Positions 1 to 7,338 of a stretch of 64,000 nucleotides of DNA are shown here, piece by piece (position 1 is the first letter of the stretch; every line of letters starts with the position of its first letter). Origin of the DNA: Hydrogenophaga sp. (GTDB lineage: Bacteria > Pseudomonadota > Gammaproteobacteria > Burkholderiales > Burkholderiaceae_C); NCBI GenBank assembly GCA_021154985.1, contig JAJNQE010000054.1:28418-92417 (forward strand). The letters are read 5' to 3'. The translations under genes were made by a program, and so were the position numbers. Below the pieces are notes generated by a model, which saw only the letters and a list, made by a program, of their open reading frames with translations, was not told where the DNA came from and made no database searches.

Positions 1-281
1 GCAGCTTTCTTCACTGCTGGCTTCTTGGCAGCAGCTTTCTTCGCCGGTGCAGCCTTCTTCACCGCTGGCTTCTTGGCAGCGACTTTCTTCGCTGGTGCAG
101 CCTTCTTCACCGCTGGCTTCTTCACAGCAGCTTTCTTCGCTGGTGCGGCCTTCTTGGCGACGACTTTCTTAGCCGGTGCGGCTTTCTTCGCGGGAGCTGC
201 TTTCTTCGCAGCGACTTTTTTGGCCGGGGCGGCCTTTTTCGCCACAGCTTTTTTAGCCGGGGCTTTTTTCGCAGTTGCCAT
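1..281 (-). CDS. Histone H1-like DNA-binding protein, C-terminus cut by window edge
   Basis: About 93 residues are visible, built almost entirely from Ala-Lys-Lys units (AAPAKK, VAAKK, AVKKPA) and starting MATAKKAPAKK. This is the composition of the small basic H1-like proteins of Burkholderiales that bind DNA non-specifically. The ATG at 279-281 is preceded by a good ribosome site, GGAGAAAAC. The gene runs off the left edge, so total length and terminal sequence are unknown. The repeat coding makes this a low-complexity tract prone to unit-number variation between strains. The role in nucleoid compaction is family inference. Confidence 0.85.
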   Translation of the reverse strand, partial: MATAKKAPAKKAVAKKAAPAKKVAAKKAAPAKKAAPAKKVVAKKAAPAKKAAVKKPAVKKAAPAKKVAAKKPAVKKAAPAKKAAAKKPAVKKA

Positions 282-310
282 TGTTTTCTCCTTGATCAAG
301 TTGCAAAGAG

Positions 311-340
311 CACTTCATCGGTCACTGTGCCGGTGAAGTG
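311..340. promoter_or_regulatory. Inverted repeat in the leader of the H1-like gene
   Basis: CACTTCA at 311-317 and TGAAGTG at 334-340 are exact inverted copies, with CGG/CCG pairing inside, so the leader RNA of the H1-like gene could fold about 30 nt upstream of its start codon. A separate perfect 14-bp palindrome, GTGGATGCATCCAC, lies at 361-374. Either could be a protein site or an RNA fold; nothing in the sequence decides. Confidence 0.35.
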
Positions 341-404
341 ATTCAACGCGCTGGAGCCGTGTGGATGCATCCACGGCTGGCCCCAAGGTGTTGAATCCTG
401 TGAC

Positions 405-446
405 AAAACCCTGCTCCGGGCACCGAGGTGCCTGGAGCAGGGTTTT
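405..446. terminator. Bidirectional intrinsic terminator downstream of nrdB
   Basis: A near-perfect hairpin: AAAACCCTGCTCC pairs with GGAGCAGGGTTTT, and GGCACC pairs with GGTGCC around a GA turn, with one G/T mismatch. A-tracts on one side and T-tracts on the other let it work in either direction. It sits between the end of nrdB and the leader of the H1-like gene, so it most plausibly ends the nrdA-nrdB transcript. Confidence 0.75.
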
Positions 447-505
447 GAAATGTCGAAACGCATGTAAGACGTGTTCAATTGGGCAGTGCGACCCCGGCGG
501 TGGCG

Positions 506-1705
506 TCAGTCCCAGGACAGGGCTCCGCCCGTCTGGTATTCGATCACGCGGGTTTCGAAGAAATTGCGTTCCTTCTTGAGGTCGATCATCTCGCTCATCC
601 AGGGGAACGGGTTCTCTTCGTTCGGGAACATGGGCTCCAGGCCGATCTGCGTGGCACGCCGATTGGCGATGTAGCGCAGGTAACCCTTGAACATGGACGC
701 ATTCATGCCGAGCACGCCGCGCGGCATGGTGTCTTCGGCGTAGCGGTATTCGAGTTCGACAGCCTTGAGGAACAGCTGCTTGATCTCTTCCTTGAACTCG
801 GGCGTCCACAGCATCGGGTTCTCCATCTTGATCGCGTTGATCAGATCGATGCCGAAGTTGCAGTGCATGGACTCGTCGCGCAGGATGTACTGGTACTGCT
901 CGGCGGCACCGGTCATCTTGTTCTGGCGGCCCAGCGCGAGGATCTGCGTGAAGCCCACGTAGAAGAACAGGCCTTCCATGAGGCATGCGAACACGATCAG
1001 GCTCTTCAGGAGGCGCTGGTCGGTCTCGGGTGTGTCAGTGTGGAAGTTCGGGTCCATGATCGCTTCAATGAAGGGGATCAGGAACTCGTCCTTGTCGCGG
1101 ATCGACTGGACTTCGTTGTAGGCGTTGAAGATCTCGGACTCGTCCAGGCCGAGCGACTCCACGATGTACTGGTAAGCGTGCGTGTGGATCGCTTCTTCAA
1201 AGGCCTGGCGCAGCAGGAACTGGCGGCACTCGGGCGCGGTGATGTGGCGGTAGGTGCCCAGCACGATGTTGTTGGCTGCGAGCGAATCGGCGGTGACGAA
1301 AAAGCCGAGGTTGCGCTTGACGATGCGGCGCTCGTCGTCGGTCAGGCCGTTGGGGTCTTTCCAGAGCGCGATGTCGCGGCTCATGTTCACTTCCTGCGGC
1401 ATCCAGTGATTGGCGCAGGTGGCGAGGTACTTTTCCCAAGCCCACTTGTACTTGAACGGCACCAACTGGTTCACGTCGGTCTGGCCGTTGATGATGCGCT
1501 TGTCTGCGGCGTTGACGCGATGGCCTGCGGTGGCCGCAACGGGCGCTTTCACGGGCGCAGCGTTCGAAGAGAAAGAAGGAGCGAAGGAAGCGGGGGAGGC
1601 GGTGCGCTCACTCGACAGTGAGGCTTGCAGACCCTGCATGCTGGAGGGCATGGGGTTGTTCGCGGGCTTCGTGGAGGGCGTGGTGTGATCGTCCCAGGTC
1701 AACAT
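506..1705 (-). CDS. nrdB: Ribonucleoside-diphosphate reductase, class Ia beta subunit
   Basis: The 399-residue small subunit houses the diiron-tyrosyl radical that starts ribonucleotide reduction in its partner NrdA. The conserved EAIHTHAY motif supplies Glu and His iron ligands and the radical Tyr in the usual E-x2-H-x3-Y spacing; a second ligand block, DESMHCNFG, follows, and the C-terminal tail should dock on NrdA. I use the ATG at 1703-1705 (MLTWDDH). A TTG four codons upstream is in frame but less likely. The N-terminal ~50 residues are Pro/Ser/Ala-rich and not part of the fold. It lies 141 bp downstream of nrdA on the same strand. Confidence 0.95.
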   Translation of the reverse strand: MLTWDDHTTPSTKPANNPMPSSMQGLQASLSSERTASPASFAPSFSSNAAPVKAPVAATAGHRVNAADKRIINGQTDVNQLVPFKYKWAWEKYLATCANHWMPQEVNMSRDIALWKDPNGLTDDERRIVKRNLGFFVTADSLAANNIVLGTYRHITAPECRQFLLRQAFEEAIHTHAYQYIVESLGLDESEIFNAYNEVQSIRDKDEFLIPFIEAIMDPNFHTDTPETDQRLLKSLIVFACLMEGLFFYVGFTQILALGRQNKMTGAAEQYQYILRDESMHCNFGIDLINAIKMENPMLWTPEFKEEIKQLFLKAVELEYRYAEDTMPRGVLGMNASMFKGYLRYIANRRATQIGLEPMFPNEENPFPWMSEMIDLKKERNFFETRVIEYQTGGALSWD

Positions 1706-1725
1706 AGGTGTTTCCAATTCCTCGG

Positions 1726-1753
1726 ATTATCAAAGTGTCTGCATGAATTGCAA
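1726..1753 (-). promoter_or_regulatory. Possible sigma-70 promoter of nrdB
   Basis: On the minus strand TTGCAA (1753-1748) and GATAAT (1731-1726) are separated by 16 bp, just upstream of nrdB. The predicted start would fall inside or just past the GAGGAA sequence, leaving a very short leader. That weakens the call, and nrdB may instead be read mainly from the nrdA promoter. Confidence 0.3.
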
Positions 1754-1846
1754 AGTGATCGTGCTTGCTGCGCTGTGTTTGTGTTGCTGTGTCGCATCGA
1801 TTGAAGTTCGACGCGACTCAACTCACACGACACAGCGCGGTGTCAT

Positions 1847-4783
1847 TCACTGACAAGCTTCGCAACCGGGATCGTCGATCGCGCAGAACTTGATGTCGGT
1901 GGCGGGCACTTCAGACGTCGCTGCGTTCGTTGTGACCGCCGCGTTTGCAGCGGTGGTGGCGGCCATGCCGGCGGTGGTTGCATCCAGCGACACAGCGTTG
2001 AGTTGTCCCGTGCGACCAGTGGATTTTTCGGCTTGTGTGGCCGAGGTCGTGCGCAGGTAGTAGGTGGTCTTGAGACCACGCAGCCAAGCGAGCTTGTAGG
2101 TGTCGTCGAGCTTCTTGCCCGAGGCGCCGGCCATGTAGATGTTCAGGCTTTGCGCCTGGTCGATCCACTTCTGGCGGCGCGCAGCGGCTTCCACCAGCCA
2201 CAGCGGTTCCACTTCAAACGCGGTGGCGTACAGCGCCTTCACTTCTTGCGGCACGCGGTCGATCGGACGGAGTGAGCCGTCGAAGTGCTTGAGGTCCATG
2301 ACCATCACGTCGTCCCACAGGCCCAGCCGCTTCAAATCCTTCACGAGGTAGCCGTTGATGACGGTGAACTCGCCCGACAGGTTGGACTTCACCGAGAGGT
2401 TGCCGAAGCAGGGCTCGATGGAGGCGTCCACGCCGATGATGTTGGAGATGGTCGCGGTGGGGGCGATGGCCACGCAGTTGGAGTTGCGCATGCCGTCGGC
2501 GGCGATCTTCTTGCGCAGTGCGTCCCAGTCCATGCTGACCGAGCGGTCGACGTCCACATAACCACCGCGCTCGCGCGACAGCAGGTCGAGTGTGTCGGGC
2601 GGCAGGATGCCCTGGTCCCACAGCGAGCCCTTGTAGCTGGCGTAGCGGCCGCGCTCACGGGCGAGTTCGGTGGAGGCCCAGTAGGCGTAGTAGCACACCG
2701 CTTCCATGGAGCGGTCGGCAAACTCCACCGCATCGTTGGACGCGTAGGGGATGCGCAGCTCGTACAGCGCGTCCTGGAAGCCCATGACACCCAGACCCAC
2801 CGGGCGGTGGCGCATGTTGGAGTCGCGCGCCTTCTTCACCGCGTAGTAGTTGATGTCGATCACGTTGTCGAGCATGCGCATGGCGGTCTTGATGGTGACC
2901 TGCAGCTTGTCGTGATCGAGCACCTTCACGCCGTCGTCGGTGCGCTTGATGTGGTTGAGCAGGTTGACCGAGCCCAGGTTGCACACGGCGGTCTCGGTGT
3001 CGCTGGTGTTGAGCGTGATCTCGGTGCAGAGGTTGGAGCTGTGCACCACACCGGCGTGTTGCTGCGGGCTGCGCACGTTGCAGGCGTCCTTGAACGTGAT
3101 CCAGGGGTGGCCGGTCTCGAACAGCATCGAGAGCATCTTGCGCCACATGTCGGTGGCGGGCACCTTGCGGTAAGGCTTGATCTCGCCGCGCGCGGCTTTT
3201 TCTTCGTAGGCCACATAGGCCTTCTCGAAGTCGGCGCCAAACAGGTCGTGCAGGTCGGGCACGCTGTTGGGCGAGAACAGGCTCCACTCGCCTTTTTCCA
3301 TCACGCGCTTCATGAACAGGTCGGGAATCCAGTTCGCCGTGTTCATGTCGTGGGTGCGGCGGCGGTCATCGCCGGTGTTCTTGCGCAGCTCCAGGAACTC
3401 TTCAATGTCCAGGTGCCAGGTTTCCAGGTAGGTGCACACAGCGCCCTTGCGCTTGCCGCCCTGGTTCACCGCCACGGCGGTGTCGTTCACCACTTTCAGG
3501 AACGGCACCACACCCTGCGATTCGCCGTTGGTGCCCTTGATGTGGCTGCCCAGGGCGCGCACGCGGGTCCAGTCGTTGCCCAGGCCGCCGGCGAACTTGG
3601 ACAGCAGCGCGTTTTCCTTGATCGACTCGTAGATGCCGTCGAGGTCGTCGGGCACGGTGGTCAGGTAGCAGCTGGAGAGCTGCGAGCGCAGCGTGCCGCT
3701 GTTGAACAGCGTGGGCGTGGACGACATGAAGTCGAACGAAGACAACACCTCGTAGAACTCGATGGCGCGGGCTTCGCGGTCAATCTCGTTGAGCGACAGG
3801 CCCATGGCCACGCGCATGAAGAACGACTGCGGCAGCTCGATGCGGGTCTTGCGCACGTGCAGGAAGTAGCGGTCATACAGCGTCTGCAGACCGAGGTAGT
3901 CGAACTGCAGGTCGCGCTCGGGCTTGAGCGCAGCACCCAGGCGGGCCAGATCGAACTGCATCAGGCGCTCGTCGAGCAGGTCGTTCTCCACACCTTTCTT
4001 GATGAACTGCGGAAAGTAGTCGGCGTAGCGCGCGCCCATCTCGGAAGAGGGCACTTCTTCACCCATGACTTCCTTGACGATGGTGTGCAGCAGCAGGCGC
4101 GCGGTGGCGTAGGTGTAGTCGGGGTCTTTTTCGATCAGCGTGCGCGCGGCCAGGATGGAGGCTTTGTAGACCTCTTCGATCGGCACGCCGTCGTACAGGT
4201 TGCGCTTGGTCTCGGCCACGATCGGGTCTGGCTGGATGTCCTTGCCCAAGCCCTTGCAGGCATCGGCGATCAGGGCTTGCAGTCGCTGCAGGTCGAGCGG
4301 CACGCGCTGGCCACCATCGATCACATGCAGCGTGGCTTCTGTCGGCTTGGCCACCTCGGCCTGGTGGGCGCGCTCCTGGGTGCGGCGCTCGCGGTAGAGC
4401 ACGTAGGCGCGGGCGACTTCGTGGTGGCTGCTGCGCATCAGGCCGAGCTCGACCTGGTCCTGCACGTCTTCAATATGGAAGGTGCCGCCGCCTGGGCGCG
4501 AGCGCATCAGCGCCTTGACCACGGCACCGGTGAGCTCGTCCACCGTCTCGCGCACGCTGGCAGATGCTGCACCTTGCGTGCCGTGCACGGCCAGGAAAGC
4601 CTTCATCATGGCCACGGCGATCTTGCTGGGCTCAAACGACACCACCGCGCCGTTGCGGCGGATGATCTGGTACTGGGCGAGCACGGAGCCGCCTGCGGTG
4701 GTGGGGGTCGACGTGGATGAACCCATGGGCTGCTTCGGAGACGGTGTGGCGGTGGTGGGGAAGGTGGCAGCAGTGGTCAGCAT
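1847..4783 (-). CDS. nrdA: Ribonucleoside-diphosphate reductase, class Ia alpha subunit
   Basis: This 978-residue catalytic subunit reduces ribonucleoside diphosphates. An ATP-cone allosteric domain (IIRRNGAVVSFEPSKI) lies near the N-terminus. The barrel carries the expected cysteines in SSCYLTT, NLCTEI and TAVCNLGSVNL, and the extreme C-terminus ends CEACQ, the shuttle dithiol re-reduced by thioredoxin or glutaredoxin. The ATG at 4781-4783 has AGAGGAACC directly upstream. It is longer than enterobacterial NrdA (about 760 residues), as usual for beta-proteobacterial enzymes. A promoter with two NrdR-like boxes lies about 170 bp upstream, so control by NrdR and dATP level is expected. Confidence 0.96.
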   Translation of the reverse strand: MLTTAATFPTTATPSPKQPMGSSTSTPTTAGGSVLAQYQIIRRNGAVVSFEPSKIAVAMMKAFLAVHGTQGAASASVRETVDELTGAVVKALMRSRPGGGTFHIEDVQDQVELGLMRSSHHEVARAYVLYRERRTQERAHQAEVAKPTEATLHVIDGGQRVPLDLQRLQALIADACKGLGKDIQPDPIVAETKRNLYDGVPIEEVYKASILAARTLIEKDPDYTYATARLLLHTIVKEVMGEEVPSSEMGARYADYFPQFIKKGVENDLLDERLMQFDLARLGAALKPERDLQFDYLGLQTLYDRYFLHVRKTRIELPQSFFMRVAMGLSLNEIDREARAIEFYEVLSSFDFMSSTPTLFNSGTLRSQLSSCYLTTVPDDLDGIYESIKENALLSKFAGGLGNDWTRVRALGSHIKGTNGESQGVVPFLKVVNDTAVAVNQGGKRKGAVCTYLETWHLDIEEFLELRKNTGDDRRRTHDMNTANWIPDLFMKRVMEKGEWSLFSPNSVPDLHDLFGADFEKAYVAYEEKAARGEIKPYRKVPATDMWRKMLSMLFETGHPWITFKDACNVRSPQQHAGVVHSSNLCTEITLNTSDTETAVCNLGSVNLLNHIKRTDDGVKVLDHDKLQVTIKTAMRMLDNVIDINYYAVKKARDSNMRHRPVGLGVMGFQDALYELRIPYASNDAVEFADRSMEAVCYYAYWASTELARERGRYASYKGSLWDQGILPPDTLDLLSRERGGYVDVDRSVSMDWDALRKKIAADGMRNSNCVAIAPTATISNIIGVDASIEPCFGNLSVKSNLSGEFTVINGYLVKDLKRLGLWDDVMVMDLKHFDGSLRPIDRVPQEVKALYATAFEVEPLWLVEAAARRQKWIDQAQSLNIYMAGASGKKLDDTYKLAWLRGLKTTYYLRTTSATQAEKSTGRTGQLNAVSLDATTAGMAATTAANAAVTTNAATSEVPATDIKFCAIDDPGCEACQ

Positions 4784-4955
4784 GGTTCCTCTTTCATTTG
4801 TTGTGATGGGCCTGATCGCAAGGTCGGGGCTTGGGAGCAAGACGTTCGGTTTCAGTTCGGGTTCGCGGCGTTGTTCGGGTTGTCTGAAAGTTCTCAGTGG
4901 GGTGAGAACGGGCCGGAACAACGTGGACTGTGTCGAAACTGGAAACGCAGAGCAC

Positions 4956-4971
4956 ACACTATATCTGGTGT
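4956..4971 (-). promoter_or_regulatory. NrdR box 1 of nrdA
   Basis: ACACTATATCTGGTGT fits the 16-bp NrdR consensus (acaCwAtATaTwGtgt) at nearly all positions. It overlaps the proposed -10 hexamer TATAGT, so bound NrdR would block transcription of nrdA. Confidence 0.75.
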
Positions 4972-4986
4972 GTCGGTGGTCTTCAA
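4958..4986 (-). promoter_or_regulatory. Sigma-70 promoter of nrdA
   Basis: Minus strand TTGAAG (4986-4981) and TATAGT (4963-4958) are separated by exactly 17 bp. The start would be near 4951, giving a leader of about 170 nt before nrdA. The -35 lies between the two NrdR boxes and the -10 lies inside box 1. Confidence 0.6.
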
Positions 4987-4987
4987 G

Positions 4988-5003
4988 CCACTACGGGTAG
5001 CGT
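4988..5003 (-). promoter_or_regulatory. Degenerate NrdR box 2 of nrdA
   Basis: The core CTA-CGGG-TAG keeps the outer C-w-A/T-w-G half-sites; about 10 of 16 positions match. Its centre is 32 bp from box 1 (16-bp gap), the three-turn spacing normal for paired NrdR boxes. That spacing is the main reason to list it. Confidence 0.45.
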
Positions 5004-5226
5004 TTGAGAAAAAACCAAGCCCATCGGTTGAGCCCTGTTCTGCAGGTGCTGGCAACCGCCTGCAGAGCCTGCGCACCAAGGTGGCCCAGCGTCGCGCTGG
5101 AGCGCCCGAAAGTGCTGGGCGCCGCGCTTCAGACGCAGCAACGGCGGGCCTTGTGACGCGATTTGATCCTGTATGCCCCTGTTGGTCTGCTGCCTGGTGA
5201 TGACGGGCCGCGTCCGGTCGGTAGCG
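5004..5226. other. Gene-free spacer with three successive perfect hairpins
   Basis: No convincing gene lies in the 443-nt gap between nrdA and ampD. Besides the nrdA promoter it holds three closely spaced inverted repeats: CTGCAGG/CCTGCAG (5040-5065), CCAGCG/CGCTGG (5086-5100) and GCGCCC/GGGCGC (5102-5122). Read on the minus strand, i.e. downstream of ampD, they are followed by a U6 run (5014-5009). A structured 3' UTR or small RNA is possible, but the stem just before the U-run is short. Confidence 0.35.
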
Positions 5227-5835
5227 TCAGGCGCGCGGAGGGCTCGTGCCGGTCGTCGCTTCAGGAAAAAACGCCAGCGACCAGCCCAGCTCATGTTGCA
5301 AACGCGCCCAGTCGAATCCAGGTCCGGGATCTTGCTTGCGACCAGGCGCGATGTGTTCATGACCGGCGATGTGGGCCACCGGATAGCGCCCCCGCAAATG
5401 GCGACACAGGCGACTGAGGCTGTCGTATTGCGCGGCCTCGAACCGCTCGCCCTCCAGGCCTTCCAGTTCGATGCCGATGGAGTCGTCATTGCAGTTGTGG
5501 CGCCCTCGCCAGCAAGACGTGCCGGCATGCCAGGCGCGCGCATCGGCGTCGACGAACTGCACAAGTTCGCCGTCGCGGCGGATGAAAAAATGCGCCGAGA
5601 CTTCCATGCCCCGGATCTCCCCGAAGTAAGGATGGGCGTCCCAGTCCAGTGTGTTGGTGAAGAGTTGCTCCACCTCGGGGCCACCGTACACACCGGGCGG
5701 CAGGCTGATGGAGTGCAACACGATCAGGTCGATCTGCGCACCGGCAGGCCGCAGGCCGTGGTTGGGTGACGGGCAGTGCCGTGCGGTGGTCAGCCAGCCG
5801 CCGGTCCACACGCCGGCCGGTGCCTCACGCCGCAT
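5227..5835 (-). CDS. ampD: 1,6-anhydro-N-acetylmuramyl-L-alanine amidase AmpD
   Basis: Cytosolic zinc amidase that removes the stem peptide from anhydro-muropeptides during cell-wall recycling; its loss derepresses AmpC beta-lactamase where ampR is present. The 202 residues follow AmpD along their length: the first zinc His in VLHSISLPPG, VSAHFFIRRDGE, NDDSIGIELEG, then AGHEHIAPGRKQDPGP with the second His and the Asp ligand. There is no signal peptide. Its ATG (5833-5835) overlaps the end of pilR by 11 bp, so it is probably translated from the pilSR transcript, although there is no obvious functional link. Confidence 0.95.
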   Translation of the reverse strand: MRREAPAGVWTGGWLTTARHCPSPNHGLRPAGAQIDLIVLHSISLPPGVYGGPEVEQLFTNTLDWDAHPYFGEIRGMEVSAHFFIRRDGELVQFVDADARAWHAGTSCWRGRHNCNDDSIGIELEGLEGERFEAAQYDSLSRLCRHLRGRYPVAHIAGHEHIAPGRKQDPGPGFDWARLQHELGWSLAFFPEATTGTSPPRA

Positions 5836-7321
5836 CGTCGTCGCTGGAGGGCATGGCGATGCCCAGGCGCTGGATGCGGTAGCGCATCTGCCGCAGGTTC
5901 AGGCCCAGCCGGGCGGCGGCGGCGGTGCGGTTGAAGTCGCACTCGCGCAGGGCCTTGAGCAAAACCTGCTTTTCCTGCTCGTCCAGGTAGGACTGCAGGT
6001 CGGACGGGATCTCGTCGGGCGCACGCGCAGCGGATGAGGCCGCCAGCACCGAGTCGGGCAACTGGTCGGGTTGGGTGGGCGTCTCGTCGGCGTCGTCGGT
6101 GTCACCGAAGTCTTCGGGCTCCAGCTGCGCCCCGCTGCTCAGGGCGAGCGCGCGCTGCAGCAGGTTTTCAAGCTCGCGCACGTTGCCTGGCAGGTCGCGC
6201 GCCTTGATCCAGTCCAGCGCCCGGGCCGAGAGTTCGGGTGTGGCCTGGCCCGACTCGCTGCAGATGCGTTGCAGCAGCGCGTGCGCCAGCTCGGGCAGGT
6301 CGTCGCGCCGCTCGCGCAGCGAAGGCGTGCGCAGCTCGATCACGTTGAGGCGGTAAAAAAGGTCCTGGCGGAACTGCCCGCCTTGCACCAGCGCGCTCAG
6401 GTCGCGGTGGGTGGCGCTCACCAGCCGCACGTCCACCGCTTCTTCCTGCACGCCACCGAGCGCGCGCACGCGGCGTTCCTGGATCACGCGCAGCAGCTTG
6501 GCCTGCATGGCCAGCGGCAGGTCGCCGATCTCGTCGAGAAACAGCGTGCCGCCCTTGGCGGCCTGAAAGTAGCCTTCACGGTCTTGTGTGGCGCCGGTGT
6601 AGGCGCCTTTGCGTGCGCCGAAAAATTCGGCCTCGATGAGGTTTTCGGGAATGGCGCCGCAGTTCACCGCCACAAACGGCCCGCTGCTGCGGTGGCTGCA
6701 GTCGTGCACCGCGCGCGCCACCAGTTCCTTGCCGGTGCCCGATTCGCCAAGGATCAACACCGGCGCCATGCTGGTCGCCACCTTCTCGATGCGGCCCTTG
6801 ATCTGCACGATGCTGGCCGCGCGCCCGACGATGCGTCCGAGCGACTTCAGACCCGAGGGCGGTGGCGGGGCGCTGCGCATGGGCTCGGCTCCGGAGGCTG
6901 CTCGGGCCGGGCTGCCCGCGAGCGGGTGGCGCTGGCTTTGCACGGCCTGGGTCACAGCGTTGCGCAGCTGCTTGAGGTCCACCGGTTTGGTGAGGTAGTC
7001 GAACGCACCGGCCTTGAGCGATTCCACCGCGTTGTCGGCCGAGCCGAAGGCGGTGATGACGATGCATTTTTCAGTGCGCTGCGCCTCGGTCAGTTCGCGC
7101 AACAAGTCCAGCCCCAGGCCGTCGGGCAGGCGCATGTCGGAGATGAGCACGTCAAAGCGCTGCTGCGCCAGCCACTCGCGCGCTTGCGTCAGGTCGGCCG
7201 CCGCCACCACGGCATGGCCTTCGCGCAGCAGCGTGAGTTCGTACAGGGTGCGCAGATCCGGCTCGTCGTCAACAACGAGTACGGAGGCCGAGACAGCGGT
7301 GGTGTTGGGGTTGGAAGCCAT
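5825..7321 (-). CDS. pilR: Sigma-54-dependent response regulator PilR
   Basis: This 498-residue NtrC-type activator pairs with PilS to switch on sigma-54 transcription of the type IV pilin gene. The receiver domain has phospho-acceptor Asp62 (LISDMRLPDG). The AAA+ domain has Walker A GESGTGKE (192-199), the sigma-54 contact loop as GAYTGA (239-244, Tyr replacing the common Phe) and GGTLFLDEIGD as Walker B. A Fis-type helix-turn-helix (NRTAAAARLGLNLRQMRYRI) closes the protein. The ATG at 7321 lies 17 bp downstream of the pilS stop. The pilin gene is not in this window. Confidence 0.9.
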   Translation of the reverse strand: MASNPNTTAVSASVLVVDDEPDLRTLYELTLLREGHAVVAAADLTQAREWLAQQRFDVLISDMRLPDGLGLDLLRELTEAQRTEKCIVITAFGSADNAVESLKAGAFDYLTKPVDLKQLRNAVTQAVQSQRHPLAGSPARAASGAEPMRSAPPPPSGLKSLGRIVGRAASIVQIKGRIEKVATSMAPVLILGESGTGKELVARAVHDCSHRSSGPFVAVNCGAIPENLIEAEFFGARKGAYTGATQDREGYFQAAKGGTLFLDEIGDLPLAMQAKLLRVIQERRVRALGGVQEEAVDVRLVSATHRDLSALVQGGQFRQDLFYRLNVIELRTPSLRERRDDLPELAHALLQRICSESGQATPELSARALDWIKARDLPGNVRELENLLQRALALSSGAQLEPEDFGDTDDADETPTQPDQLPDSVLAASSAARAPDEIPSDLQSYLDEQEKQVLLKALRECDFNRTAAAARLGLNLRQMRYRIQRLGIAMPSSDDDAA

Positions 7322-7338
7322 GCGGTGGCGTGCGTGGC

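Noticed and set aside
1..240. Tandem repeats at the left edge as a CRISPR array or satellite
   Set aside because: The units are degenerate AAPAKK codons in an open frame on the minus strand with a start codon and ribosome site; there are no unique spacers.
2285..4720. An 811-codon open frame antisense to nrdA
   Set aside because: It mirrors the codon pattern of nrdA in GC-rich DNA, and its His/Val/Gly/Ala-rich product has no domain. The same applies to 479-1621, 7330-10299, 23984-25549, 44563-46224 and 51218-53638, all antisense to well-identified genes.
4784..4957. Extending nrdA to an upstream in-frame start (58 extra residues)
   Set aside because: The extension crosses the leader, the NrdR box lies at its far end, and the ATG at 4783 has a strong ribosome site. 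The extra residues show no ATP-cone or other similarity.
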